A stretch of DNA of 64,000 nucleotides, taken from assembly GCA_900291925.1 (NCBI GenBank), contig UWYS01000014.1, forward strand, positions 310,001-374,000, given 5' to 3'. Within the stretch, counting starts at the first letter, position 1. Every line of letters begins with the position of its first letter. This document shows, in pieces, positions 11,679 through 21,972 of the stretch. This DNA comes from Thecaphora thlaspeos. Lineage: Eukaryota > Basidiomycota > Ustilaginomycetes > Urocystidales > Glomosporiaceae. Under the pieces are notes generated by a model, which was given only the letters and a program-made list of their open reading frames with translations, did no database searches and had not been told where the DNA came from. The position numbers and the translations under genes were made by a program.

Positions 11679-12251
11679 GGCGCTTTGCTGATGAGGCCAG
11701 CCGTGCGTTTGTCGCAGGAAGACAATGTAGATGGAGGCGGGAGAGAGGCGAGATGGCAGCTAAGTCCAGTGGGAGAGGTGCTGCGGCGGCCGAGTGGCCA
11801 AGCCGAAGAGGGCCGCAAAGGGCCGATGTGTTCCCCGCATCCAGCTCGGCGGCACCGCGCTCGCGCCCGTCGCCCCTGGCTCTGCTCTTTGGCCCGATCT
11901 AGCACCCTCGATCGGGAAACCCGGATCGGCACGCGTCGCTAGATGGCTAATCTATTTGCCGCGGCGGAAGATGCTCAATCGGGCAGCTTGAATTGTGGCC
12001 ACGGTACAATCGGGGGCGAGTGCTGGCTGGCTGCTGCTCCACATTTTTTTTCGCGTGGCTGAGATCGGAGCGTCGAAAGGGAACGGACCAAAGGCCCTCG
12101 CTCGCCTTCGCTGCTGACGTAACCAACGTCAACCAAGCCTACAGCGTCAGCCTGGGCCGCACTCTTTCCGCTTTCCTCTCTCTCTTCCACCATCCCATCC
12201 TGTCTTCCCCCCCCTTCCTGGCATCAGCCAACACACACACCCACACCCGTC
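11679..12251. promoter_or_regulatory. Shared divergent promoter region of PP2C and CBP3
   Basis: 573 bases between two divergent start codons whose products both look mitochondrial. It is CT-rich near the CBP3 start and holds a short CA repeat (CACACACACCCACAC) at 12232-12246. No TATA box is seen. Joint regulation is inferred from layout only. Confidence 0.4.
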
Positions 12252-13595
12252 ATGGTTCGTCTGCCCGCTTTCGCCTCCTTGTCCTCCTCGCAGGCATTCA
12301 GCGCTCGGCTGCAGCAGCAGCAGCGCACTCCCGCCCTCCAGCTCGCCTCCCTCACCACCTCGACCCGTCTCCTCGACTTATCCCGTCCCGCGCCTCGCTC
12401 CAACAGCGCCAGGCTGCCCGCATCCCACACCGCCCCGCTCCCACACAAGTCCCAGCTCTCGCCCTCGCCACCGCCCGCACTCCCTAAAAAGGCCTACTCG
12501 CGCTTCACCGTCTCCCTCGTAAAGGGCCTCGCAAAGCTCATGGGCTACAACTCCCTCTCCTCGACCGCGATTCGCGTCACTTCGGACCTCTACGACCGAT
12601 GCGCGGAGCGTGCACACGTTGAGAGGAACTTCTGGTACGGTGGTGAGTAGCCTGGCGCCGGCTTCGTCCCCCTTGCTCTTCTCACGCGCAAAGAGCGGCC
12701 GCTCACCGACAGACGCACTCCCATCACCCCTCGTCTCTCCCTCTCTCACCCGCCATCGAGAACAGACTGCGCACTGCCACAGACCTACCAGACCTGGTTC
12801 CAGATCACCAATCTCCACATCTACCTCCTCCTCGTCCGCCTTCGCGCTCTGCCAAAGGACGAGGCACGCACCTACTCCCAGGAGCTCATCAACCACTTTT
12901 TCATCGACGCCGAGTCGCGGATGCGTGATCGCTTCGGCGTTCAGACCTCTCGCCTTGTCAAGGGATACATGAAGGATATGCACCAGCAGCACCGCGGCTC
13001 CATCCTCTCGTTCGACGAAGGCCTGGTCGGCGGAGACGTCCGCATGGCCCAGGCACTCTGGCGCAACATCTGGGGTGCCGGCTGGGGAACGGTCGCCGGC
13101 GTCAAGAGGAAGTTGAAGGGCATCGACAAGCTCGTAGAGGGCGAAAAGGAAAGCGAGGCAGAGACGGGCATGCCGGAGCTGGCGCGGGACGTCACGCTGC
13201 AAGATCCGAGTCTCGCCACAAAGATGGCCGCCAGTCCCTACGCCAAGGCAGCAGCAGCGCAGAGGGCTGCCGCAATGGCCGGCGCCATTTCCTCGACGCT
13301 CGGCGGACCAGAGACGAAGGACAGCGGACTCAAGCACACGGCCGCTACGTCGATTCATACGATCCCGGCCACCGATATCCTCGCGGCCGCCCACCCGGAA
13401 CTGGCATTCGCCATGCACCTCCACCGTCTCGTGACGTTTGTCAGGGCAGAGACAAACAGGATGGCCAATCTCAGCGATAGGGAGGTCATGCTGGGACGTC
13501 TCGAGCTAAAGACGCCCAGGCAGGTCGGCAGGAGCAGCACGTCAGAGGAGGCAGCAAATGCCAGCAAGAGTATCGCGAGCTTCCAGAGGTTGTAA
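12252..13595 (+). CDS. CBP3: Ubiquinol-cytochrome c reductase assembly chaperone Cbp3 (UQCC1 family)
   Basis: Mitochondrial chaperone that binds newly made cytochrome b and promotes complex III assembly. Two exons, 12252-12642 and 12766-13595, give 406 residues. The donor is G|GTGAGT and the acceptor CAG at 12763-12765; splicing joins NFWYG to DCALPQTYQTWFQITNL, which matches the conserved Cbp3 block. The following VRLRALPKDEA, QELINHFFIDAESRMR and GYMKDMHQQHRGSILSFDEG also belong to the ubiquinol-cytochrome c chaperone domain (about residues 135-260). The N-terminus is Ser/Gln/Arg/Leu-rich with no acidic residues for about 80 residues, consistent with a mitochondrial targeting sequence, and includes a short CAG run encoding QQQQ. 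The Ala-rich tail after residue 280 is not conserved in the family as I know it. The CBP6 partner is not in the window. Confidence 0.9.
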
Positions 13596-13881
13596 CCGGC
13601 CCTACACCCGCCTTCCGTGGCGACGGACGTTGTCGAGTGAATACCAAAAGTGACTTTCGGACAGCGCGTCAGAATTCCGTCCGAAGCTTGCCACGACAGC
13701 CCCTCCTCGATCGAGGCATGAGCAGGGAGCCGACAGCTGGCTGTTTGTTGGTAAGATGGCCGAGTGGTAAGAAATGAAAGTAGCAAGGAGCCTAGAAAGG
13801 TATACAGAGAGAGTGCGACAGACGCTCCTTCGGTCCGTGCGGTTCCATCTTCGCGATGCCGGCATGGTCACCAGGTCCGTC

Positions 13882-16800
13882 TCAAGCGTGGTGCCTCTTG
13901 AACGGGTTGTGCAGCCTCGACTTCTTCTTGCCAGGCGTCCCCTCGGTCTCTGCGACCGACCTGGCATCGTTGTCGGCGCTCGAGATCCTCGAGTGCGAGA
14001 AGCCATCCTCTCCGCCGGCGCCGCCGAGGTTGAAAGGCATGCCGAGTCCAGCCGAAGATGAGGCGGGGAGACCGTCCTGCATCGCCGATGTCGAGGCGGG
14101 GAGGACGAGCATCGGCTCGCCAGAGGTCGGGTCGATGGCTACCTCTTGCTGCTCGCCGCTGCCCAGCTCTGCAGCGGTGAGCGACGTCTTCCTTCCACCC
14201 GGTCGGATCAGCCCTCCGACGCCCCTCGTCACACCGCCGACACCCTTGCCGACGCCAAAGCCGGCCTTGCCCACTGCTCCGCCGGCGTGTGTGACACCCT
14301 TGACGCCGCCTACGCCTACGCGGCCAACGCCCGCGACGCCGCTGGTCAAGGTGCGGCTGAGGCTGGTACCCTTGCGCTCGCGGTTGGTGACAAACTCGGG
14401 CCGGAAGACGAAGCGGAGCATGATCTCGCTCTTGTCGGTCGCGCCCTTGCCGACGAGCGGGTAGGTCTGCTCGAACGGCTCGAACGGCTCAAGCACAGAC
14501 AGGTCCACCTGCGCCTGGCCCAGCTTGTCCGGCGTCCCGACCTGGTCCCAGTCGAGCGCCTCGAAGATCGCCTCTGCCCCGACGCGCGACGGCTGATTAG
14601 GGATGAGTGGCGGAGAGGGGAGCAGAGAGAGAGGAGGGGAGGGGGGAGGAACGGAAGGGAGAAGTGCGGATCGGTCAGCTTTCGAGGGTAACACATTGCC
14701 AAGACGGACAGACCTGCATCGGCCCAACGAAAGATGAACTCACCACTTGGAACTCGCCCAAGTTCTCGTTGTAGTCCGGGTTGAGTGTCTTCCTGACCAC
14801 CTTACTCTTGGCCATCCGCTCTCCGTTCAGGTGGAAGACGATGTAGGGGTCGCTCGACTTGCCTCGGTCGGTGGCGCGGAGGTTGCGCGCCCGAACGATG
14901 TCGATGCGAAGGAAGCCTTGGTTGTTTACGCTCTCGACGGGCTCGAGGTGTAGGTCGATCGGGATGTAGCGGCAGGTGAGCGTGACACTGGCGACCTGGC
15001 TGCCAGCGGCGTTGGTCAGGCGGAACTCGTACTCCTGGTCGAGCGTCTTCTCGAGCACGTCCTTTGTTGGAGCCGCAAACTCGGCAAAGACGTCGTCATC
15101 GTTGTCGCCGGTGCGCAGCTTGAGCAGGAAGCGCGACCAGTCCAGCTCGCGCACCGTCGACTCGCCCACTTCATCCCAGGTGCAGTGTGCGGTGCGCGCC
15201 TGCTCGGTCACGTAGGCCGGCCAGTAGCCGTCGTCGAACAGCACCTCGAGGCGCGCGTGCTTCTTGTGCGATGGGAGGTTGCCGCGCAGCACGTTGAACG
15301 CGAGGATGCCCGACTGCTGCGTGAGCAGCTCCTCCTTGGCTATGCTGACGCCGCCAACGTCGGGCTCCTCGAGGGAGGCTGAGGTAAAGGTGGTGTCGGT
15401 GGTGCCGACCGACGCGACCGACGCGATCGACGCGATCGACGCCTGGTTCTTGGTGTGGCCCTTAGTGACGGTGCCCTTGCGGTTGACACCGTTGCTACTG
15501 CCGTTGACACCATTGACGCCGTCGATGCCGGACATGGTTGGCTTGATGACCTCCTTCAGGCGGGCGGCCTCTTCCTCGTCGGACGAAGACATGGACGACG
15601 ACGAATCGTCGCCCCCTTGCTCGTCGTCCTCCTCGATGATTGCGTTGCCACTCTTGGCCGCGGCTTCGTTGCCGGCGCCGCTGAAGCCGACATTCTTGAG
15701 GTTGACAGCGGGCAGGAACTCGCACTCAAAGGCGATTTCGCCCTTGTACAGGTTGCGGCCGAGGTGGACCTTGTCCGTGTGGGCCTTCCTTCCTGTGCCG
15801 GCGTACCTGTACCTCGGGTCCGACGATGAGGTCGCCTCGACAGCGAGGTCGGCCACGTTGACCTCAACCGTTCCCAGGCTGCGATCCTTGCCGGAGTGCT
15901 GGTAGTCCATCAACTCCACCGTGATGCGCTCGCGCAGCGTGTGGACGGGGCAATAGAGGATCTCGTTCCACTCTGGGTTGAGGTCATTGTTGACGATAGT
16001 GGTGCCGCTGACGGGCTGGCCGCGCAGCTTGAGCTGGACGTAGGGGTCCGACTTGCCTCCGGTCATGGCCTCGACGTTCTTGAGGTCGCTGGCGCGCTTG
16101 ATCCAGAACTTGACAGCGCCAATGGCTGGCGTGTAGCCGCCGCCGCCGTTCATGCTGCCGGACATCAGGACGGGCTTCCACTCGGCCGACATGCGAACAC
16201 GTCCGAGCTTCGAGTCCTTGAGCGGGAACCAGTCCTGCTGCTTCTGCTTGGCCGCGAGCAGGTCCTCGAGGCGGACGCTTACGTGGGCGACGACGGGGTC
16301 GCTGCGGAGGTCACGGTCGTCGAGTATCTCGACGGTGACGACGGCCTTGCTGCGCTCGGTCACCAGGAACTCGACCGGCATCTCGAAGATGGGGTTGGTG
16401 GTGCGCTTCATGACGATTGTGTCCTTGACCTTGTGGCCGTTGAGCCGGATGCGAGCCTTGGGGCAGAGCTCGCCGCTGATGCCGTGGCGCTTGTCGAGCT
16501 CCTTGGCCTGGTGGATGGTAAAGCGGACAACGCCCGAGCTCGTCTCGGGCAGTGGTTTCGGCTGTCCGTCTTCGCCCTGCTCGGCTTTGAGGACGGGGTA
16601 ATAGGACAGCGAGTACTGGACCTCGCCGCGCTCCTTGCCGTCGAGCATGACGGGCGTGCTGAGGTTCTCCTGCTCCGGCTCGTCCTCGAGCGACTTGAGC
16701 TCAAACGCCGCCTGGCCAAGGTTTGAGTCGGGCCGGTGCTCGTTGTAGTCGAGCACCGAGAAGGTCAGCATCCCGTTGAGGTTGTTGAGCAGGATAAACT

Positions 16801-18376
16801 TGGTCTCCTTGAACTGCGGGCTGGTGGTGCTGCGCTTCGTCGAAGTCTGGGCAAGTGTGTCCTTGTTGTCGATCGAGAGGGCGACGTACGGGTCGGGTGT
16901 GCCGCCGCCGAGCTTGATGCCCTTGAGGTTTCGCGCGCTCCACACATTGACCTGCAGCACGCCGCAGGCCGTGTCCAGCGGCGTCCCTGACATGAGCTCC
17001 TCGAGATTGATGGTGAAGACGTTGGGATGGTACATCATCGGGCCGAGGTTGGCCTGGATCTGTCCCTGGATGAAGTCGCTGAGGCCGGGGATGTTGCCAA
17101 TATCAAAGCCCAGCGTGTTGCCGCCGATTGGCTTGAGGACGTAGTCGATCTCTGGCGGCTCCATGAAGGAAATGTCGACGAGCTGGACGTGCGGGAAGTT
17201 GCTCATCAGCTTCATCTTGAGGCGGATGTTGCCAACAACGTTGATGTCCTCGAGCAGGATCGGGAGACCGGCGCCGACCAGACCGCGGCCAACGCGGACC
17301 GTGAGAACAATCTTGGGGTTGATCTTCTGGCTCGCCTGGCGCACCGTCAGATCGGCCGTGTCGTTGGGGGTGAAACTAAAGCCCCAGTCCATCATGACGA
17401 CGTCGTCGGCCGTCGCGGGGAAGGTGCGGACGCGGTCGATGCGCGGCGCCTTGGTCCCGAGCGTAAAAGTCGTCATGCGGATCGAGTCGAGGAACGAGGG
17501 GCACTGCTGGACGAGGGTCGCGTCAACTGTCCCGATGATCGAGGCCGACAGCACCGGCTCGTAGATGAGCCAGAAGCGCGAGAGGAAGTGATTGATCCAC
17601 TCGGCAGACTCGTGCTCGGAGATCATCTTCTTCTTTGAAAGCTCCCGCGTGATGTCGTCGCGCGCCCGCTGCCTCGTCCGGCGCATGCTGGTGTTGTAGT
17701 AGGTCGAGCAGAAGGCGCCGATAATGACGAGCCAGCCGATGCCGCCTCCGAAGCGCGTGGAAAAGTAAGTCGCCAGGACGGCGATGATTATGACGGCGGC
17801 GTTCCACCAGAAAAAGCCGTAGTAGGCGTCGCTGACGAAGCTCGCGATCAGGTCGCGCTGAGCCTCTTCCCCTTCGCTGACGACCTCGTTGGGCCCGAGG
17901 CCGCGCAGGTGGTGCGAGACGCCCGTCCAGCCGACCTGGTACCAGTCCGGGAGGGTGCTGGTCGGCTGACCGGCGGGCATGGCGCCGGGAGCCTGGTGCT
18001 CTCGCTCGTTGAGCTTCTCGACGTCGTCGGGGCCGGTGGTTACCTTGACCTTTTTGCCACCGATGTCCGAGGCCATCGCGTGGCCGGCCTCCTTCTCCTT
18101 GGCGACGCTCTCGACCGGCTTGATCTTGCCCATGGCCTTTGCTGCTTCGGCCGCTTTTTGCTCCGGCGTGGCATTTTCGTCAAATTCGAGCACCCTCGCC
18201 CCGTGCGCTGCATTCTGCTGCAGCTTAGCCGACAGGGCGATCTCCTGGAGCAGGTCCTGGGCCTGGGCCACCTCGAGCTGGCCCTGCGACGGCTCGGTCG
18301 CCGCTGCCGCCGCTGCCGCTGCTGGCGATGCGGCGGCGCCGTTGGCGTGGTCCTTTGAGAAGACGTGGGGAGCCAT
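13882..18376 (-). CDS. Tricalbin-like ER-plasma membrane tether with SMP and multiple C2 domains
   Basis: Lipid-transfer tether at ER-plasma membrane contact sites. Two exons, 18376-14744 and 14592-13882, give 1447 residues. The donor is GTG|GTGAGT and the acceptor CAG at 14593-14595; splicing restores EFQV|PSRVGAEAIFEALDWD, a continuous C2 strand pair. Order: disordered N-terminus; a hydrophobic membrane hairpin near 185-226; an SMP lipid-binding domain near 250-460 (WINHFLSRFWLIYEP); then C2 modules near 475 (GGGTPDPYVALSID), 630, 765 (TGGKSDPYVQLKL), 1000 (degenerate) and 1150 (RGKSSDPYIVFHLNG). DPY calcium-loop motifs persist in three modules. The C-terminal tail is Gly/Val-rich with KKKSRLHNPFKRHHA, a basic end that could bind membrane. 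The length matches yeast Tcb1-3. Which paralogue it corresponds to is not resolvable here. Confidence 0.92.
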
Positions 18377-18535
18377 GTTGTCGAGCTCGAGCCGAGACGA
18401 AACTTCCGAAGAGGACGTGTACGTGTAGCTTCCTTGAGGGGAATGGCAGAGTGGGCACGATGGCTATCGGAGCATCCGAGCTGGCCGCGAAGCTGACAGG
18501 CCAGCAGGCGAGTGTGTGTCGAGGAAGGGATGGAT

Positions 18536-18637
18536 GGTCTAAAGGAGAGTGAAGAGCTCAGAAAGATGGTAATCGGAAGGGATGGACGGTTTAAAGGAGA
18601 GTGAAGAGCTCAGAAAGATGGTGATCGGAAGGGAACG
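18536..18637. repeat. Tandem duplication, 52-nt unit, about two copies
   Basis: Two units begin GGTCTAAAGGAGAGTGAAGA at 18536 and GGTTTAAAGGAGAGTGAAGA at 18588. They differ at few positions (C/T near the start, AATC versus GATC late in the unit). The high identity implies a recent duplication just upstream of the tricalbin start. Confidence 0.85.
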
Positions 18638-19679
18638 GTTTGGCCAGCGAAGCACCAATGGTGAATGAGCGACGGTGGAGGGGGGAAACGACGACGTGGC
18701 AAGGGAGGGTTGGAGCGAAGTCGAGGAATCTCTCTGCGGCGATAAGGGGCCCAGCCCGTGTAGAAAGCCTCGTATCTCTTCCCCGAAAAGGCAGGCGAGC
18801 AATCTGCCGAGGCTGCAGTGCTACAGCCAAGAGAGAGAGGTACGTGGCGCACGGGCGCCAATCATGAATGTTTCGATGACATCGTGCCTGGCGAGACTGA
18901 CTTCCTGCCTGGCCTCTCTGCCGATCTGTCGGATGACTTGCCGCTGCGGCGGCACGACGCCTTGCTTCCCCCCGCGCATGGGCCCGACCCATGCCTCGGC
19001 CTATCAAGCTATTATACTCAAAATCTAGATTTGAGAACTCCGTGTCGCTTTGCCAAAAGAAAGCGCTGCGACAACAGGTCACCGCCCGAGACGCGAACGG
19101 CTTGTCTGTCGGCAGCGAGCCGGTCGGTCGTCCGAGCTCGGGATCGCGGCCTCTGTCGATAATAGGGGCCTCTGCGATCCCACACTCGCCGCACGTACTT
19201 ACCCTGATCTCGTGCAAAGGGCTCGTTGGGTCAGTGGGCTGCGCATAGTCCGCCAGAGGCATCCGAGACCCGCTCCGTTGTTGGCTAGACGTGCCGTCAT
19301 AGAATATATGCTCGTTCTCCATCTGTGGCCGTCGACCAGCGCTGCTCCGCGACTTCGCCGGGGGTAGAAAAAGGGAGCCAGGAAAGGCGATGGAAATCAC
19401 GACGAAACCAAGAGAGTCGCCCTCAGCCATTTTTTCCTTCCTGTGCACTGTTGGGCTTCACATGCCACTGCCACTCTGTTGGTAGTAAGCGACCTTTGCT
19501 CTTCCCGACTCGATGCACCTACACGACGCCGGTGCCGGATGCAAGATGCAAGACAACCAGACGCCGTTGCTCGCTGCTGCACAGTAGTGTGTGGGCGAGC
19601 CATTGCATCACGATCACATCGACCGCGGTCGCACGCCATACTGTAGCACCGTAGTGTTGTAAGAGGTAACTTGTCTTTG

Positions 19680-20075
19680 CCCTTTCCGCCGGCCAGGACT
19701 CGGAGGTTTCCAGGTCGCATTTTTACTCGGGCGAGACGCGACGAGGAGACGCGCCATCACGTGGAGGTCGCAAGGCTGATTCTTTACTCACGCGAGACGC
19801 GTCTGGCAGGAAGGGCGCGCCCTCGGTCGACGCGTCTTGCCGGCTGCGTGTTTATGCATGGAAAGGTCTCCAAGCGCTTGTCAACTCGGGCGAGAAGCGT
19901 CGCCAATGAGCACCAGCATGTGGAGGCGCCTGATCGCAAGTCTACTCGGGCGAGACGCGTCGAGGCCACGGGCCCGGAGCGGAGATTTCTGAGTCCCGTG
20001 TTTACCCGGGCGAGATGCGCCGGCACCTGCTTGGTCACCGCGACTTGGGTGTTTACTCGCGCGAGATGTGCCGTG
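19680..20075 (+). repeat. Array of six degenerate copies of a hairpin-forming repeat
   Basis: Core copies lie at 19721-19740, 19783-19801, 19881-19900, 19941-19960, 20001-20020 and 20051-20070. The core consensus is TTTACTCGGGCGAGACGCGT, containing the inverted repeat CTCG-GG-CGAG. Spacing is about 50-60 nt or a near multiple (62, 98, 60, 60, 50). Several units share an upstream arm of type TGGAGG...CCTGRTCGCA. In one reading frame the core encodes FTRAR, but I see no sign of a gene here. A further copy on the other strand lies at 53501-53546. This is not a CRISPR array: units are diverged and spacers are not unique sequences of fixed length. Confidence 0.75.
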
Positions 20076-20141
20076 GCCTGTAATTGTGGTGGTGTTGTAC
20101 GAACGAGCCAGCTCATGTCCACGAAACGCTGCCACACTACC

Positions 20142-20155
20142 TGTACATATGTACA
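20142..20155. repeat. Perfect 14-bp palindrome TGTACATATGTACA
   Basis: The sequence equals its own reverse complement and sits just past the hairpin-repeat array. Function is unknown; it could be a binding site for a dimeric regulator or chance. Confidence 0.5.
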
Positions 20156-21972
20156 TAGGATGATGCCCCAAGCTGACCCAGGGCCCTTACCTGGAAGTCA
20201 GGAAAGGAGGAAAGGGGAAGCGCAAAGAGCCCTTGCAGCAGTCCATCGGTGGAAGCGAAGACGTCGCACGAAGCTGACATCGGAAGAAGAAGGGGGGACC
20301 ACAGTCTCGAGCACGATGTCGAGGCGGTCACCACATGTAACGGATGGTCGGTCATAGAGCACAGCGGCCAAGGCTAGGAGAAGGCAGAGAGAAGGATCAC
20401 GACGTCGAGCGTGCGACCTCGCCACGGTACGTAGACGTGACAAGAGTCATCCGAACGGGGTCAAAGCGCAAAGGAATTAAAGATTGCGCAGCGGCCCCGC
20501 TCCTCTCATCCTCATGGACGAGATGGCCACCTTCGGAAGCAAGCAGAGCAGGCAAAGAAGGCAAGAAAGGGTCGCGTCGGGTTAGGCCAGGTCAGGTCAG
20601 GTCGACGACGAACCAGGCGACTCTTGGCGACGAGGGTGAGGGGGCCCGCGCGAACTCTCTTGATCACTGTAGCGAAATCGAGAGCCCCCTTCAGGGGCGA
20701 GGTACAGCCATGACTGGCCCACTATACGGCATGGCCAGATATAGTACCGAGAGCGCAGACCATCACGCAAGCAACAACGTGGCAAGGATAGGCTGGGCCA
20801 AGGCATGCGGGGGCCATTGCTCGATGTGCCGTGTAGTCGGCGGCGGAAGGCGCTGCCTCGCGGGGACGAACAGAGAGCCCGGGCCAGGTACATACATCTA
20901 ACTTAGTTACACAGGTATCCCCCAGGGCGATTCTTGCTTCTCACCTTAGCAACGGGTCGGGGCTTCGCTTTCTCGAGATGAAATATGCATTCAAGAGCAT
21001 TTGTTCGGCGTCGCACCCCGGCCCAGCCCTGCAGCCGAATGGCCATGCACGCCGGAAAAGGGGTCAACGAGCTCCAGCGAGCAACGGGAACAGCAACCGC
21101 CTAGAAGGGCCGCTGCGACGAAGCGGAGCAGAGCTCGTCTCGCTGATGTCCAAGGTAGAGGGGATGCCAAAAGGGGTGGGTGGATGCGGACCTCTTGGCA
21201 AAGGCGCGCGTCGAGCTCCCACGGGTGAGGCCGGCCCCTCTCCTGCTGGCCTGGCCTGGCCTGCCCGCTGGCACTCAGCAGGAAAAAGACTGAGCTGCGC
21301 CCCGCCCTTCCTTGGCCTTGGCCCTCGCCTCGCCCTCGCCCTCGCCCTCGCCCCCTGTCCACCTTTTTGCCACCCTCGGTCCTCCCTCCCTCCCTCCATC
21401 CTCGGCCCTCATGCCCCTCTTTCCCACTGCCACCATCACCACCATCGCCGACGCCTGACACCTTTCAGCGCCCACTTCCAGCTGCATACCCAGGCTTCTT
21501 AGCCTCAGCACCAGGCGGCCCTTCCCTCGCGCCCTGCACTCCGCTGCAGCAAGTCACAGAGTAGCCCGTTCCTGGCCTGCTTCTACCTCTCTGGCTCGCC
21601 CTTCGTCTCTCCCCTTCCGTCCATCCTGGAGCCGGTCTGCTCATCAGGCACCTTGATCGCATAAAGGAACGACCTTGCTACTACCTTCGGCCTCGCAGCA
21701 TCCCTTTCCGTCCCCCTTTATCCTCGGACACCACCTACCCCCAGCCGTCAACGCGGCCCCCAGCTCCACCACCTTCCATCCTCTGCGCTGCCCTCTCTAG
21801 ACTCTCAACGAACGCCTCTCTCTAACGAAATCTTCTGAACGACAAATCCGCGCTCGCCCAAGCGCACCAGAAACACATACAACGCTAGCGGGTCTAGACG
21901 TGCATCCCTTTCCCGCACTTTGCAACCGCCGCTACACTCGCCTCATCCCCCACCCCCCTTGGCTCGCCCATC

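Larger units (their letters stand above)
18377..21972. other. 3.6 kb intergenic region with repeats between tricalbin and KHA1
   Basis: It contains a 52-nt tandem duplication (18536-18637), an array of a hairpin repeat (19721-20070), a 14-bp palindrome (20142-20155) and a CGCCCT-type hexamer run (21321-21354). One minus-strand frame at about 18.6-19.4 kb stays open for some 270 codons but has no recognisable content. The last 400 bases before KHA1 are pyrimidine-rich, as expected of a 5' leader. Confidence 0.6.

Noticed and set aside
11786..11815. Second A-box-like text GGCGGCCGAGTGG
   Set aside because: Also lacks a B box and a foldable cloverleaf.
13750..13775. A-box-like text GATGGCCGAGTGG suggesting a tRNA-Leu or tRNA-Ser
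   Set aside because: No B box GTTCRANNC at the right distance and no acceptor stem pairing.
18591..19448. Minus-strand frame open for about 285 codons
   Set aside because: No recognisable domain, and its C-terminus comes from the 52-nt tandem duplication. Frames this long arise by chance in GC-rich DNA.
19680..20075. CRISPR array
   Set aside because: Eukaryotic context, degenerate repeats, and partly repeated rather than unique spacers.
19671..20357. 228-codon plus-strand frame with repeated FTRAR text
   Set aside because: The repeats of the translation come from the DNA repeat unit; spacing varies and no domain or conserved text lies outside the repeats.
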